64,000 nucleotides of DNA from assembly GCF_014898055.3 (NCBI RefSeq), contig NW_023601433.1:22371641-22435640 (forward strand). Direction: 5' to 3'. Positions within the stretch are counted from its first letter, which is position 1. Each line of letters opens with the position of its first letter. Positions 34,300-47,989 of this stretch are shown here, piece after piece. The notes beneath the pieces were generated by a model. The model saw only the letters and a program-made list of their open reading frames with translations. It was not told the DNA's origin and ran no database searches. The DNA comes from Talpa occidentalis. Taxonomy: Eukaryota; Chordata; Mammalia; Eulipotyphla; Talpidae. The translations under genes and the position numbers were made by a program.

Positions 34300-36150
34300 A
34301 GTCATTAAAATGACAGAGTCAACAATGGGCTACAGAACAGAATGAACAAAAGAGCAGAATGAATACAATCAAAGCAGTGCTGGGAGGAAAATTCACAGTG
34401 TGAAATGCAAATATCTGAAAAGAAGAGAAGGCTTAATCATCTTAGCACCTACCATCAAGAACCTAGAAAACAGAACAAAATAAAGCAAACACAAGAAAGG
34501 AAATACCAAAGAGCAGAAATCAATAAAACCCAAACCAGAAAATCTATGAAACAAAGAGCTGGTTGGTTGAAAAGACCAGTAAAATTGACAAACCTCTAGC
34601 AAAACTGCAGCAAGTTTAAGGATCTGGGGCAGGTGGAGGAAAGACATGACGGTGAAGTGGACCAGGCAAACAGCACACTATTTGGGCAGCATACACACTT
34701 GGCGAGGCTGCATGGGAGGGGATGTCCCTTACAGCAGACCCTTCTAGACAAGGCACCCAAGAAGGGGGCTAGTATAAGGGAATCTGTGAGGGAAAAGGGA
34801 GCTGGAAAGAGGATGCACTGCTGCTGCTCAGCAGCCTGATGGGCAACAGCATTCTGAGACCTTAGCCCCAGAATTAGTCTTATCACAGGTCAGCAGTGGT
34901 GAGTGCCATTTCACAGGGCATGCAAAGCAGCACTCTCTAAATAGCTAAACATTATGCTTCTTTGGACCAACATTTAAAGCAAGTGAGTGTATAAGAATTT
35001 GAGCTTGGTGCTGACAGGCTTTGAACTAATACCCCGGCTTGAGGGAAGAAGAAAGAAACAGGGACCCATGTCCAGGGGCTGTCTTTAACCCATTTATATA
35101 ACAAAGACTGACAGGAAAAAAAAAAAGGCACAAATAGCCAATATCAGGCACAAAATGGGGCATATCACTACAGACACTGCAGCCATCAAAAGGCTAACAA
35201 AAAAAGAAAACAACTTTATACACATAAGTGTGACAACTTAGATGAAATGAATCAATTCTTTGAAAACACAAACTACCAGGATTCACCCAACATAAAACAG
35301 ATCACTTAAATAGCCTTAGAACTATTAAGGGAATAGAAAATGAGCATAAGACATGAAGAGACACTTCATGGAAAATGACAAATGCAATTGAGTGCATGAA
35401 AATATGTTTAACATCGTTAGCTAATACTTAGGGAAATTCAAATTGAAACCATAATGAGATCTCTTTACCCATCTATCAGATGGCTAAAATAAAAGAATAA
35501 TAACACCACCAAATGCTGGTAGGTATACACAGAAACTGGATCATTCACACATTACTGCTGTCAATGTAAAATGGTAGTGCTACTCTGGAAAATAAGTTTA
35601 GCAGTTTCCTGAAAAACTAAACACGCATTTACCATATGACTCAGAAATTGCACTCCTTCGCATGTACCCTGCAAGAATGAAGAATTATGTTCATGCAAAA
35701 TCCTGAACATGAACGTTTATACAGCTTTAGCTGTAACAGTCAATAACTGGAAAACAACCCAGATGTTCTTCAACAGGTGAATGACTACACTGACACATTC
35801 ATAACAAGGAATACTATTCAGCAGTAAAAAAGGAATGAACTCTTGATATTGCAATAACCTGGACGAATCTCCAGAGAAGCACAATGAGTGAAAAAGTCAA
35901 CCCTGAAAGATGACACATTGCATGACATTTTTATATGACATTTTTGAAGTTATAGAAATGAAGACTAGAGTAGTGGTTGCCAAGGGCTATGGAAGAGGTA
36001 GGGGAAAAAGGAAGAGTGTGTTCCTATAAAAGGGCAACAGGAGAGATCTTTATGGTGACAGAAATGTTCTGTATCTGTGGCAACATCAGTGCCCTGGAAT
36101 CTGACTACACTTTTTCTTAAAATTGTATGTGAACTGATAATTATCTCAAA
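34300..36150 (+). mobile_element. Ancient L1M ORF2 remnant with internal insertion
   Basis: Old L1 ORF2 sequence: aacaaagagctggttggttg before 34610, then later ORF2 and 3'UTR landmarks from about 35110 to 36150 (e.g. aatactattcagcagtaaaa). About 500 bases of unrelated sequence separate the halves. Confidence 0.75.
34610..35108. other. Unidentified ~500 bp insertion inside an L1M
   Basis: Sequence between two colinear L1M ORF2 segments that does not resemble L1. It has no obvious SINE head, and I saw no clear terminal repeats. It may be an old LTR or DNA transposon fragment, or divergent filler. Confidence 0.4.
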
Positions 36151-38179
36151 TATTTTAATGAAAAAGAACAAAAATAGTAATATTATCAGACAACTCTAAG
36201 TTTACAATGTACAGCCCTAACCTGAAAGAACTACCAAGGAATGTGGTTCGAGGAGGAAATGGTACCCAGAGGAAGGAGTGGCAGGGAAGAAGCCATAGGC
36301 CATCAGGATATTGTCTGTCTGGAGATATACGTGTCTGGCTAACACAGAAGAAAGCCAAGCCCCACAATGGGTAATAAATTATTCCTTGCAGGGTTACAAG
36401 AATCCAGCTTTATGAGGAATTTCAATTAATACTCCTGTTTACAAAAGGATGTGGACGTCATTCACCTCCTTGCAGCGAAGCCTCCGAGACAGGAGCCCCA
36501 CACAGTCATCTGCAAAGTGGGTGTGGGTAGGGATGTAGTTTTATGTTCTCTTCTCATAGGGTTTCAGGTTTGCTGGCTTGCAGCAATGAGGATCTCACAC
36601 ATCAAGTCCCCACCCACTATGGGGATGTTAGAATTTGCTCTGGTTTTACTTATTTTGTTTTTCTACTCTGTTGGTCCCTGCCCCCCTCCCCCCACTTCTT
36701 AGCTTTCCGTGCTTGAAGTTGAATAATATAAACACTGCATAGCATATGTATGTTTTATATGCCAAATGTATGGTGCTTAATAGCTACAAAATGGCTCACA
36801 GGAGCAGGTAAATAGCCAGAGTAATTAATGAGGGGAAAATGTCCAGGTTGTATAAGAAACTAGATGTGAACTAGTTAAGTGATTATGTCTACTTTAATTG
36901 ATATGGTATGGTTTTATTATAATGGGTATTAATTTGCAGGCTCAAAACCACATGCAATAAACTGCATCCAATTTATAATAATTACATCCAATAGGAAAGA
37001 ATGAACCTTGAAGGTGGGGGCAAACAGAAAGTCTAAAATGGGTATGTGCTTTGCTACTCACATACTTTTGATTTTTCATGAGGAACATTTAATGAGGTAA
37101 TAGGAAAGGTATCAAATAATTAGGTATCAGTCTTGGGAAAATGTCAGTCACTCAAAAACACAGACGAAATTCAGACCAGGATAAAACAGCTTCCAAGCCA
37201 TGAAAATAGTGAACACAGACTGAAGGATGAATTCTACGGCGAGACCTCATTTGGACCTTACCGACTTGTCTTTACATTCACTTAGAGCAACTTGTACTGT
37301 CAAATGGGCCAGACCACAGCAGATTAGAAGCACACACTTAAGTTGGACTGTGAGCTCTGGACATAATCCCAGCTCCACTGCTGTCCTAGGCAGAACTGAC
37401 AGTGGTGAGCCAGGACTATGTGAGCAGAGGGGACCTGTGACACTGTGGATTTAACGTCTGCAGTGCAGACTCCCTGGGGACTGTTTGAGGACCATGTCAG
37501 GACCTCAGGCTTTGCTGAGGAGGTCATGTGGACCAAAACGGGGGGAGGGGTGGGGAGGGGGGCTGGTGTGTGCACACAGCCAGAGGGCAGCCTGACCAGC
37601 CACCCACCACTGACACGCTAAGTTCTTAGTTGCTTTCTGCTCCATCGCCACCCTAAGAACTTATTCTCCTAAACTGGAGAACGACCCAGAAAAGGCAGCA
37701 GCCAGAAGGCAGCCAGAAATGAAGAGACCAAATAAAAATAATTATCCTTCACCAGGGAAGAAGTTGTGGCCATAAAAAGTAGAATTTTAGATTTGATTTA
37801 GATATATGAGGAGATATAAAATCCTATGAAGAAATAAAGACAGGCGGTTTTGTCCAAATGTCTGAGAGAACGTTCCAACTAGTTTTACAAAAAGAAAAGT
37901 TGAGCAGATAATTTTTTATTTGAGGATAAATACAGAAATTACATGGACCTGTGAAAGCCCCCTGGTGAATGTTAAAGGTCTCCTGCCTTAGTTTAGAAGG
38001 TACAAGCTTTGATCCCCATCCCCAATTTTGCTGAGTTCAGAGATGGAATTTGACACAGATTAATAGTTCAGTGTTCACCTACAACATGCACCAGAGGAGA
38101 TCTGGGGGTAGTGTAATCTGGGTTACCACTACTCAGAGATTTTATGGAGATTTCTGCATGGGAAGGAGGGTGAGAACTC

Positions 38180-38360
38180 AGCTGCTTGGAGATGTGAGGC
38201 AATTTGAGTTCACATCCTAGCGCTACAACTCTGAGCCCTGGGCCCTGGCAGGCACCCAATCTCTCAGTTTTCCTGACCTGTAAGTGGGTCCCAGTGTTTG
38301 CCTCACACTGTGTTTGTAGGGATTAGAGAGAATAGATACAAAGAGCTTTGTATAGTTTAT
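38180..38360 (+). mobile_element. MIR-like SINE fragment
   Basis: Contains gagttcacatcctagcgc and ctcagttttcctgacctgta with the MIR spacing. In RAB4A intron 1. Confidence 0.65.
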
Positions 38361-39299
38361 TCTAACTCCAAACTTTATCTAGAGCTTAGGTATAAAATTC
38401 ACCAATGGTTTCTCAGTAAGGAAAGATTTCCTGGTACAGAAATGGAAACAGAACAATAGGTTAATACCGGAAGGATCTTTGGTCAGTGCACATTCAGGGA
38501 TTTGACCTGAAAGCTTCTTTAGTCATGCAGGAGCTAGAAATAACACTATTGATGGGAGAACGTACATAGGGGAAATTACCTTTATTGCTAAATGTGCATG
38601 CCAGAAGAAATAAGGGATGGATCGGCTTTTAACTATAGTGCTTTTATAGTTGTGGACATTTATAGGCGCTTGTTTATTTAATAACAAAATTTACTTTAAT
38701 ATCAGTTTACCGATAAAGTTTTATCAGTGCCAAGACTACGAAGATCTCTATCGATTTTAATATTAAAAAGATAATGCAAAATATGGACTTTAAACCTACT
38801 TAAAGTACTAAGATGTAAAAAGTGTGAAATAGCAAAAGTCACTAAATAGCTAACTTCCATTTTTCCTCCCCAAAGTATTATCAGTCAAAATGGCTCTGAT
38901 GAGGAATATAGACTTCAAAACATCCAATATTTTTTTTAAACAAGTTCACAAAGGCAGTAGGAACTAAGATCAAATGCAAATATATTGTGTTTGCAAAATC
39001 ATAGGAGAAATTTTGCTCTTTCTAAGGAGACAAGGGATTTGAACCTACGTGTGCCCAACACTGAAGCCTGTGCTTTCTCTGATGACCTCCCCATTGAAGG
39101 AAGGAAGCAGAAGGGACATTTAAGTCCATCACCTACTTTAGGAAGCTTGCTAACTAGAACAAGTAAGTTGAAACTGAACTGCAGCTTATAATTTTTGCAG
39201 ATGCTGTTGTAGCAGTTGTCAGCCTAACAGTCATTCCCCCAAGAAGCCGAAGGAATCCAGGGAAACACGACCTGAAGCTCCAGGACAGGTGTTCGTCAT

Positions 39300-39582
39300 C
39301 TTTTTTTTTTTTTTTTTTTTAAAGATTTATTTATTTGTGCATATAAGAGCTGGGGTACAGGCCAGAGATGTGGCGGGTGAGAGGATCCACCAGAGATAGA
39401 GTGGGGAACAGAACAGGCAGACTGACCGAAACACACTGCTGAGGGGAGCAGCGGGAGAGACAGGAGAGGTCTGCCTCCCAGGTGGGTTGCTCCCTGGCCA
39501 GCCGGGGATCCAACTCGTGCTGCAGAGGCTGTGGATTGCTTCATAGTGCGGTGCTTAACCCCTTGCGCCACCAGGGAGGCTG
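39300..39582 (-). mobile_element. tRNA-derived SINE, older subfamily
   Basis: The body carries the older markers GAGCTGGGGTACAGGCC and ACAGGCAGACTGACC (plus-strand view). Imperfect duplications ggtgttcgtcat and ggtgttggtcat flank it. Confidence 0.93.
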
Positions 39583-42500
39583 GGTGTTGGTCATGTTAAA
39601 GCAATTATCATCAACCTACCCGCTCCCATCTGCCAGAGGCTGGATCTGAAATACAGACATCAGCTAATCAGTGCAAGGTAGTCCCCTTGTCCAGGTAGGG
39701 CACTTGACCTAACATGGCCCATATAGGGCGGAAGGACTTTTATTCCATAAATGCAGGAAAGGACTCCTTTTCCCATGGAGGTAAACAGGCAGGAACACCA
39801 GATAACAGAGCAGCCACTGCGAGCCTGAGAGGAGGAGGCAAAACTGCCAGGGAGAGAGGGGAAGGACTTAGATCCTTGCTGACACAGTCGAGCTTCTGGA
39901 TCAACCAGCTCTGAAATCCTACCTACAGGTATTTGAACAAATACATTTTCATGTTATCTTAGGCATTCTGAGTTGCGTTTTCCTCCGTTTGCATTAGGAA
40001 GCATTGTACCTTCCAAAATGACAGAAATTGCTAATAACCTATTATTTGTTAAACAGATATTTTCTGTTAAGCCTAATATTTAAAAAAATTATTTATTTTT
40101 GGTAATATAGAATCAATTTATAATCAGGAGGGTGTTAAGTATGGATTTAGAACTAGGGGAGTTCATTCAACAAACTCTTAATAACTACCAAATATTAGGC
40201 ATTTGAAGGTTTAGTGACCAGAGTGAGATCATTCATTCATGTGCCACTGGGTGCTCCCAGCCTCCGAAATAGCCAGGGTACTAGAATCCCCTTGCAGTGC
40301 TTGATGGATATCCCAAAGTCAGAGCTCTTTTACCGCCATGGCTCTTTTACCGCCATTCAGACTTCAGATCTGAATTCTCTAAGGGAAATCCACATTTTTT
40401 TAAAGCATGTGTGCCTTCCTTAATTCAGACAGTACAGACTATGCAAGAGGTTTTAATTGGAGTTGCATTTATATTATAAACAATATAAAATCTTTTAAGT
40501 GTCATGAAGAAAATAACTAAAGCTTGTTGTTTTAAAGTCAGTTTTCCTATTTATCCTGGTTATTTGTTTCATATTCTGTATGAGAGGAAAACGTATCATC
40601 TCTTAAATGGAATCAAATCAAGGACCCTAAGGATTCTCTGAAGGTTGTATTCAAGAACTATTCACAGAACCAGGGACAAAAGGCCCTTAAGCAATCCCCT
40701 GCTTTCAGAGAGCTTATCGTCTAGTTTTGTAAGAAGTATTTCTTTGTCCAATGGAGAGCTGAAGAAATTGCAGAATAGTTCTGCAAAGTCCCTACAAGCA
40801 GAGCAAAATGTGTTTGTCTGATGAGGACTCCTGTAATAGCCCATGTGAGCAAATGAATAAGAAAAACAGCGTGGCAATTAAGTGAGCAAACTACATATAA
40901 TATATTTAATTATAACAAAGGGGAGACAGCTGCTTTGTTTCTAAGTCCTCCAATTTTCTTCTGCATGATTAAAAATTCATATTTAAAGACTAATAAACCT
41001 CCCTCTAAAATACTTCCTCTCATTTATAATTTATAAGCCCTTTATGAATAGTGTCCTTTCGTCACATCTAATATTGTTAGCTGCTTTTTAAGACTTAGCA
41101 AACGCCAAAAACACAGCACATAAGAGACACAGAATTAAAAGACTAAAGTCACTAAGTACTGTCAGGCAAGGGTTTACTGTTCTGATCAGCACAGGATGGA
41201 TGCATTTGGTTGTTACAGAAGTATGGAGCATCATTTCTCTAGGAATCTAGTCCCTCATTATCAGGGATTTATTTGTATTGGCTAAAAATTTCTTAATATA
41301 AGCTTTTGTTTGCTTGGAAATCTTAGAGAAGAAAATTCGTAGATATACAGTGTTTCTCTGATTTATGTGTCGTACTGTTCTTTATATTTGCCTTTCCTTT
41401 ATCCACCCCTTAAACAAGTATGCCTTGGAAGTCACTTTAGCTTTTAATTCACAGTCATAACTACAGAGAGGCCAAAGTCAAGTATTATTCTTCAAACATA
41501 CAGAATACTGTCCATTACCGAGATTAGGAATGGCAGAGAAAGCAGTGAAATTCAAAGACATGGGTATAGGACAAGGAGGATTCAAAGGTTTTCCCCTCAA
41601 ACTATTTTCAGAGGCAAGTATTCTAATGCAGTTATTAGGAATGAGAACAAATATCTATTACATCAGTTCAACCAATCTCTTGAAAATGGTTTAAGAGAAG
41701 GAATTCAAGAAACAACACAGGCTTTCTTCTCATTTTAAAGAAATACTCAGAGCAGAGACCATCAACACATGTGCCTGGTTACATTACATACTGTGATTAC
41801 TACAGTATTGGGCAATTGCAAAAGATTTCTGTCACGGCTCATTCTATACAGACGGTCCAGAGTGTGGGATGCTGTGCTTCTAAAGGAAAGTTGGTGACAT
41901 GGTCCTTAAGAGATATTACAATACTATATTTGGAAGCAAACGTCACACCTACGCTTACCTCAAAATGTTTTTCAAGGTGCTCAAGAAGTTTTGGAAAACT
42001 CATTTACTTAAATTGTCATGATTTTCTTGTGAAGTTGTGGTGTAAGTTGGCCCCCAAATGAATTTTACCAAGCCCCGTCTAGCATGGCCATGCCAGATAC
42101 CAACACCATTCCTGGCCAGGGAGCTCTCTTATATTCTTGCCCTGGAAAACACTGTTTCAGTTTAGGGATAGTCACATTGAGGGCTTCCATCTGCAACCTG
42201 CTTAAGACTTCAATTTTGTATTCTAGTATTATATAAAGTGTAGTATTCATATGGTTAGTGCTTTCCAAGTAGCAAAATGTAGTGAAATACTGCTTTATAG
42301 TGTTAAGAGGCAGGTAAATATAGCTCATTAACAGTACATTATAAGCACTGGCTCACTATTTCTGTAAAGCTAGACAAAGTCTCCTTTTCTGGAAGAGAGA
42401 AAATGAAGAGAGTTACAATAGGGTGTAAGGGTTAGGCAAACATTCCTTCACCAGGGACCTAAGAGGCAAACATCCAGAAGGAGGTCACCTGACTGCTTTA

Positions 42501-44407
42501 ATTTTAGGGAACAAGGCTGTGCAAATATGGTCGATGATAACTGGCGGTGATAGCTTAGGACTTGGTTTTGGGTGACTTTTAAGTTGACAATTTCAGCTTG
42601 CTCTAAAACTAATTTTCTATTAGTTTCTCTACTTTTCTCTGTTAGAGCTAAAGATTAAATTCAAAGAAAAAAGAAAAGCATACTGGGAAGGCACCATGAT
42701 AGAATTCCAATGGTCAAAGTCTACTGGTCAGAATTTAATCAGTTAATCTGTGATGCTCAAAAGTTCAATTAGCTGCATTTGAAGGGAAGCAGAGATGCCA
42801 GTGGTATATTAATACCTTATCAAAGTTATCATTTCACCGAAGACAAATGGAACATACAGAGCTCTCGCTCCTGAACTCTTCAGTCTTTTCTTAGCCCCTA
42901 CTTGTTTTTCTTATTTGGACTTTCTACCCCTCCCAGGATTCAAGAAAAAAGTCTGAGCTAAGGAGCACTTGAAAATAAAGAAAAGCTAAAGTATAACAAA
43001 ATTTACTGGAGAAACACATTATCTTTACGAACTGTGTGGCAGTAGTTCGCTACAGAAATGTGACATAGGACAGACAGCAAGTGCAGCCTGACAGCAGGAG
43101 CCCCCAGGAAGCCAGGACTTCCTTGAGGGTTTCCTTAGCCCTCCAGAAACAGACCATATGCCCCAAGTGTCACCAAGAACAGAGCAGGCGCAGTCACAGG
43201 AGTGGCTGCAGGAGAAGCAAATGCACATGACCCCAGCCCTCTCAGGAGAAAGGCATCAGCGTCAGGTGAAAGGCCTCAGCGCCACTTCACCTGTCTCTCA
43301 GGGCAATGCAGCCTGGACCACATTTCTGGCACTGGAACTCCAGTTCCCTGGAGCTCCCTGCTCTGCCATGCTGACCGGTGGAGATACCCCACCTCCAATC
43401 TGGGTCAGGTTTTTTCCTAAGATTCCTTCAGAGACCATGGTGTTTCAGAAAGCCCGCCTGGGTTTTAACTATTCACTGGTGTCATAACAGGATTGAACTG
43501 TTATTCTCCCACCACAGTGAAAGGCCCCTGAGACCAGGCAGTACCTGTTGTGTCTCCTGCACTATTTACAGCATCTGTAGAACCAGACTCCACACTATGT
43601 GTTGAAGGGGAAGGGGACCAATGCAGCCAGCCTGACCATACTCTGCATCCATGGCTTTGAACTTGAGCCTCTCTGTGGGACTGTAAAAGCCCAAATCAAA
43701 GCCTCCATCTGAGAAGGCACGTATCTGATAAAGTGATCAGAGAGTGACAAACATCTCAACGCTGATAACAAAGCAGAGGTTCACTGCATTGCTGATTTTT
43801 TACCACACAGGGCAAAAACAAAATAAAACACAGTGTAGTTATTGGAAAGGCTTTGGTTTAATTGCTGAGCATCTCCAGGTCCTATGGAAAAGTAAAGACT
43901 AAGCAGGGGCCTTCCAAGGTGTTTAGCTCTTAGGAAGGCATTAATAAACAACCACAACGCCATCTAGAAAGGAATGAAAAATGAGAGAAAGAGAAGAGAC
44001 AAGAGGTCGTCGGAGAAAGAACAAGATGAGTCTGTCAATACCCACTGGGATTCCAGTACAAAGAGAGGCATTGCAGGCCAGGAAAGGTCAGACTGGAGTA
44101 TCTGAGAAACACCCCGACAGACGGGCGAAGCCCTCCGCACGCCGCGCCGGGGGGCAGCAGCACACGGGAAACTGGGTCTTGAACTGGCTCCCCCAGAACC
44201 GAGCGACCGAAACGAGACCAAGAAAAAGCCTGCCGGGGTAAGTGGAGAAAAAGCAAGACGAACCCTGAAAAGGCTCATCCGCACACTGGGCGGCAGGCCC
44301 GGGCCCGGGCCCTCGGGGTCCGCACCCCGCTCCCCGCCACCCCGGCCCGCGCCCCACACTCGCGGCCCCGCAGCCGGACTCCGGCCCCAGCGCTCCGGCG
44401 CCCCCCC

Positions 44408-44432
44408 GGCCCGGCCCGGCCCGGCCCGGCCC
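44408..44432 (-). repeat. (GGGCC)5 short tandem repeat next to exon 1
   Basis: Five perfect 5-base units, read GGGCC on the RAB4A-sense strand, about 30 bases inside intron 1. The surrounding C-runs on the plus strand give clustered G-runs on the transcript, so a G-quadruplex is possible. Confidence 0.85.
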
Positions 44433-44463
44433 GCTGCCCCGAGAGCCCGGCCCGGCCTCGTAC

Positions 44464-44494
44464 CGTAGGTCTCGGACATGGCCGTCTGCGACAT
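44464..44494 (-). CDS. RAB4A: RAB4A coding exon 1 (start codon)
   Basis: The start codon is at 44492-44494 in CCAAGATGTCG. The exon encodes MSQTAMSETY plus the first base of the Asp11 codon, then splices at G|GTACGAG. The N-terminal decapeptide matches RAB4A as I know it. A second in-frame Met at codon 6 could give the shorter form originally described as 213 residues. The exon lies within a dense CpG island, so its 5'UTR extends to higher coordinates for an unknown distance. Confidence 0.95.
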
Positions 44495-45400
44495 CTTGGA
44501 GCGGCGCCGCCTCTCGCCGCCGCCGCAGCTCCCGCCCGGCCGGCGCAGGGGGCTGGGCCGGCCCCGGACGGGGGGGGCGGGGGGCGGAGGAGAGGGGCCC
44601 GCGGTCCCCCGGCAACCGCCCGCCACCCCGCAGCTCGCGCAGGCGCTCGGCCTCGGGGCCGGCTCCGCGGGGCGCGCGGGGCGGGGACGCGGCGGCGGAG
44701 GCCGGGAGCTCGAGGCCGGGCCCAGCCCGCGGGCGCGTGCGCGGGGGCGCCCGGGCGCGGAGGGGGCGGGGGGCCGGGCCGGGGGCGGCGGAGGGGCCGC
44801 GGGGCGGCGGGGGGCGCGGGGCGGCGCCGGGGCCGGGCCCGAGGGGCGTGGGGAGCCCGGCGCTGGGCTGGGCGCGGGCGGAAGGGGCGGGGGGCGCGGG
44901 CACGGCGGGGCGGGCCGTGGGGCGCGGCTGGGCGAGCCCGCGCCGCGGGGCCCGGGAGGGGCCGGCGCTTGGCAGCTCGGGGTGCGGAGGGCCGGGGCCG
45001 CGAGATCTGGGGCCGAGGGGCAAAGCGCCCGCCCTGGGGAGCAAGACAAGCCTCGTGCGAGAGCGGCCTCTGCGGCTCTCGCCGGGACACTCCCCGGCGG
45101 CGCTGCCGGCCCCGAGCGGGCCCCGAGCTGCGGGGCGTCCAGCCCGGGCCCGCCCTGCGCCGCGAGGCCGCCCACCTGCCGGGCAGCCGCGGCCCCGGAG
45201 CCTGCCCGGACCCTCTCCAGGCCGAGCGGGCGTCCGAGGAAAACGGCAGAAGCTGACAACGGACCTGACCCAAGAGCCCTGGACACTGAGGACTTTCCCC
45301 CTCGCGCTGGGGGAACGTGGCGGGTGCGGGACGCGTCTCCGCCCTGCGGCCGGGGCTGCGTTTCTGAGACTGGGAAGCGCTGGCGTGGTGTTTGGGATGA

Positions 45401-47580
45401 AGAGGTTAAACTGAATTCAGATTCCGCTTCTGCTGGAAATGTGGAGAGAAACATTTATTGAAAAGAGACTTCGGGGTGGGAGTTTGCTCCACCTGCGCGT
45501 GATCTGCCCACATCCCATCATAAGACCCGACCTTGCTCAAAAGACAGAATACTAAAAATAAGCCTTGGCTGTGCTCCTAAGTGACTTGAACCTTGGGGAA
45601 AATACGTTGTTTTTTTTTCCAAGTCAATTTCAACTCAATTTTTTTTTTTTCAAGTCCATCCTTCACATAAATTAGCTTCAGCCCTTACCTGAACTCCTCC
45701 GCCTTCTCCAATGGCTATTTGGCTCTGCGTCTTATTCTCCTCTGTGATCCTTCTACCCAAGAAATGTGTTTGTTTCAAAGTCACAGAGAAGGCCCAGGCT
45801 CAAATACTGGAGCTATAATTTCCTGAGAGTTATTTTATATATTTTGTTCAGAGGCTCAGCTTCTTCGTTGCCTTCTTGTCTGGAATTTTGCTGGCAGGTT
45901 TGATTTATACTGAGTAAAGCAGAATAAATCTGATGAATACTATTTCAGCAGAAAGAAAGCGATCCCTGCCAGAAACTTTCTGTGACTAAGAAAGGAATCT
46001 ACTGGGTTTTGAGATGTTTGAAGCATGGGCAGGGTGATAGAACTAAGAATTAAGCTGTCATTTCAAAGCTAAGAGCAGTCTTGTGTTCTTTGGAAAATGA
46101 AGACTCAGATAAATCTTTGGGAAAGTCTTTGTTTTGGGAAATTCACCCCCCCAAATCATCTAGTTTGCAAATATAAAGACAAAGATCACCACTGGGGGGG
46201 CAGGGGAGGACATCCCTGAGCTGAGTTTTTTTTTTTTTTTTAATCATTCCATAAGGACTTACACGTCTATGTTTTTTCAAGATAACGTGATATCCAGTCC
46301 CTGAGCTGAGTTTTGAAGGAGGCAACCTTTCTTGAATAATAACATGAAAGATTCTTTGTATCTTTGCACACTTTGGATCTTAGAGAAAATAAATTTTTCC
46401 TACGTTTTCTTGGAAACTGCTTTGATTCCGAGGCATTTCTGTGATGTGTGGAAAGACACCTTATTAAACAAAATTAACTTTTGTCTTCTCAAATTATTTT
46501 CTCCTTTCTCTCTGGGAGAGGTCTGTCTGTGGCACGTTGAAAGCAGGTTTTCAGAAGCCTAAGTCCATTGGTGATTGGTCTAAGGGGAATGAAGGAAGAA
46601 GGATTCCTTTCAGAATAGATCCCAGCCAGTCCTCAGGTTGGTAGGCCCTGCAGATAGCTAGCAAATCCCTTCTTGCCTGTCCCCCCTCCCCCTCCCCATG
46701 CTTCATCTGATGGCCAATCAGGAGGCTGAGAGGGCTGCCATCTCCCCATCAGGAGTCCTGGCAGAGGACTGGCTGAGAACCATGTAGGTGGGGACAGCAC
46801 TGACTCTGCAGGGGACAGTGGGGACAGATGGCCAATGACTGAAGGCAACTTCTGGACTCCTAGGCACAGGGTTGGACTTAGAACAGTGGCCCATTTCCCC
46901 AGGGGAGCCTTGGAGAGGCCTAGGGAGGAGAATTCAGCCTGACTCCGACCTCCCAGGGAGCAATGGCATTCCTGGGCAGAGGGCTCTGGGCCCAGCCTCT
47001 ATTGTATGGTGGCTTTCCTGGAGTTGAACATAAATGAAGCTGGGTCAGAGTACCTGGGGACTCAGAAATATCTGGGTGTTATTTTCAGAAGAAGTCAATT
47101 TTGCCACAAGCAATTGGAGGCTTGAAAGGGTTATCTCAGTTAAACACCCAGGCTGGTGATGCCTGTGACGGAGAACTCTTGTCTTCTAGTTGGAAGAGAC
47201 CTGGAAGAGCCAAGCAAAGCCACCTCTGTGGTGGGGACACATGGGTTGTGGGAGACTGTCCAATCAGGACAGGCTAAATGGGCAGCGATCGCAAAGATCG
47301 CCAATGTGCCTGTGGTGTCGAAGTTCATCTCTCTCCCACATGGTCCTCCCCACTCCATGTGGGGTGACGGGGTCCCCCCTAAACACATGCATCTACATCA
47401 CTCAGGCAGGAGGAGGGAGATGGCTCCAGTCATGCATTCCGTTTTGAAGATCCATCTGGAATTGATAGAATTGCTTCTGTTTTCATTTTCTGGGCCAAAA
47501 CAAAGGATGCGGCCTTGCCAAATTTCAAAGCGAACAGGGAGTGTGCTATTGTGATGTCTCAGACAAAAGGAGGTGAGGTG
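45401..47580. other. RAB4A 5' flank, no gene recognised
   Basis: Unique-looking sequence with T-runs and a C-rich patch near 46680. A 132-residue plus-strand open frame at 47156-47554 has no recognisable domain and no homologue that I can recall. Confidence 0.5.
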
Positions 47581-47989
47581 GACAACTGCCCCTTTATTGA
47601 CATATAGTTGACAAAACTCTGCACATTTCAAGGACACACTGATAATTGATGTATGTTCATACCTGTGTTCATTGCTTCTGGCGTATCTCTGCTTCTAGAC
47701 CTTCCAGGGGACAGAAGTTTTTTTTTCTGTTTCATCTCCTATGTTGCTTATTACGGATGACTTCTTGTGAGGGGATTTCAGTGGTGGCTTTCGGGTTTAT
47801 AGTATGGGTCTTGAACTTATCACAGCCCACCTTCAAGTAAGGTGTGATTTCATGGAGAGTTAAGAACATCCCCCTGGCCCCAACCAACTCTGCTGTGTTT
47901 GTCCTGCTTCTACATTGATTATATACCTCACATGAAAGGTTATTTTTGCTATACTTTTTTTTTTTTGCTTTAAGTAGTTTTCTCTCTTT

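Larger units (their letters stand above)
31309..44463 (-). other. RAB4A intron 1
   Basis: A 13.2 kb intron. It contains ancient L1M fragments around 32.9-33.7 and 34.3-36.15 kb, a young SINE at 33366-33656, an older SINE at 39300-39582, a MIR at about 38.18-38.36 kb and long stretches (36.4-38.1, 39.6-44.0 kb) in which I see no gene and no transposon I can name. Short open frames here, up to 109 residues at 43158-43487, show no recognisable domain. Confidence 0.8.
44100..45400 (-). promoter_or_regulatory. CpG island promoter of RAB4A
   Basis: Very GC-rich sequence dense in CpG, contrasting sharply with AT-rich flanks, centred on exon 1. It contains several GGGCGG-type GC boxes on both strands, and I saw no obvious TATA box, which is typical of a housekeeping promoter. 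Long open frames in this stretch on both strands arise from the lack of AT-rich stop codons. Boundaries were estimated by eye. Confidence 0.85.

Noticed and set aside
43964..45461. Very long open frames on both strands (up to 496 residues) in the CpG island
   Set aside because: Extreme GC content removes stop codons. Only the ten-residue RAB4A exon 1 is supported. The Arg/Pro/Gly/Ala-rich translations show no domains.
47156..47554. 132-residue plus-strand frame as a gene
   Set aside because: No domain, no splice or promoter context and no recognised homology. Kept only as a note in the flank entry.
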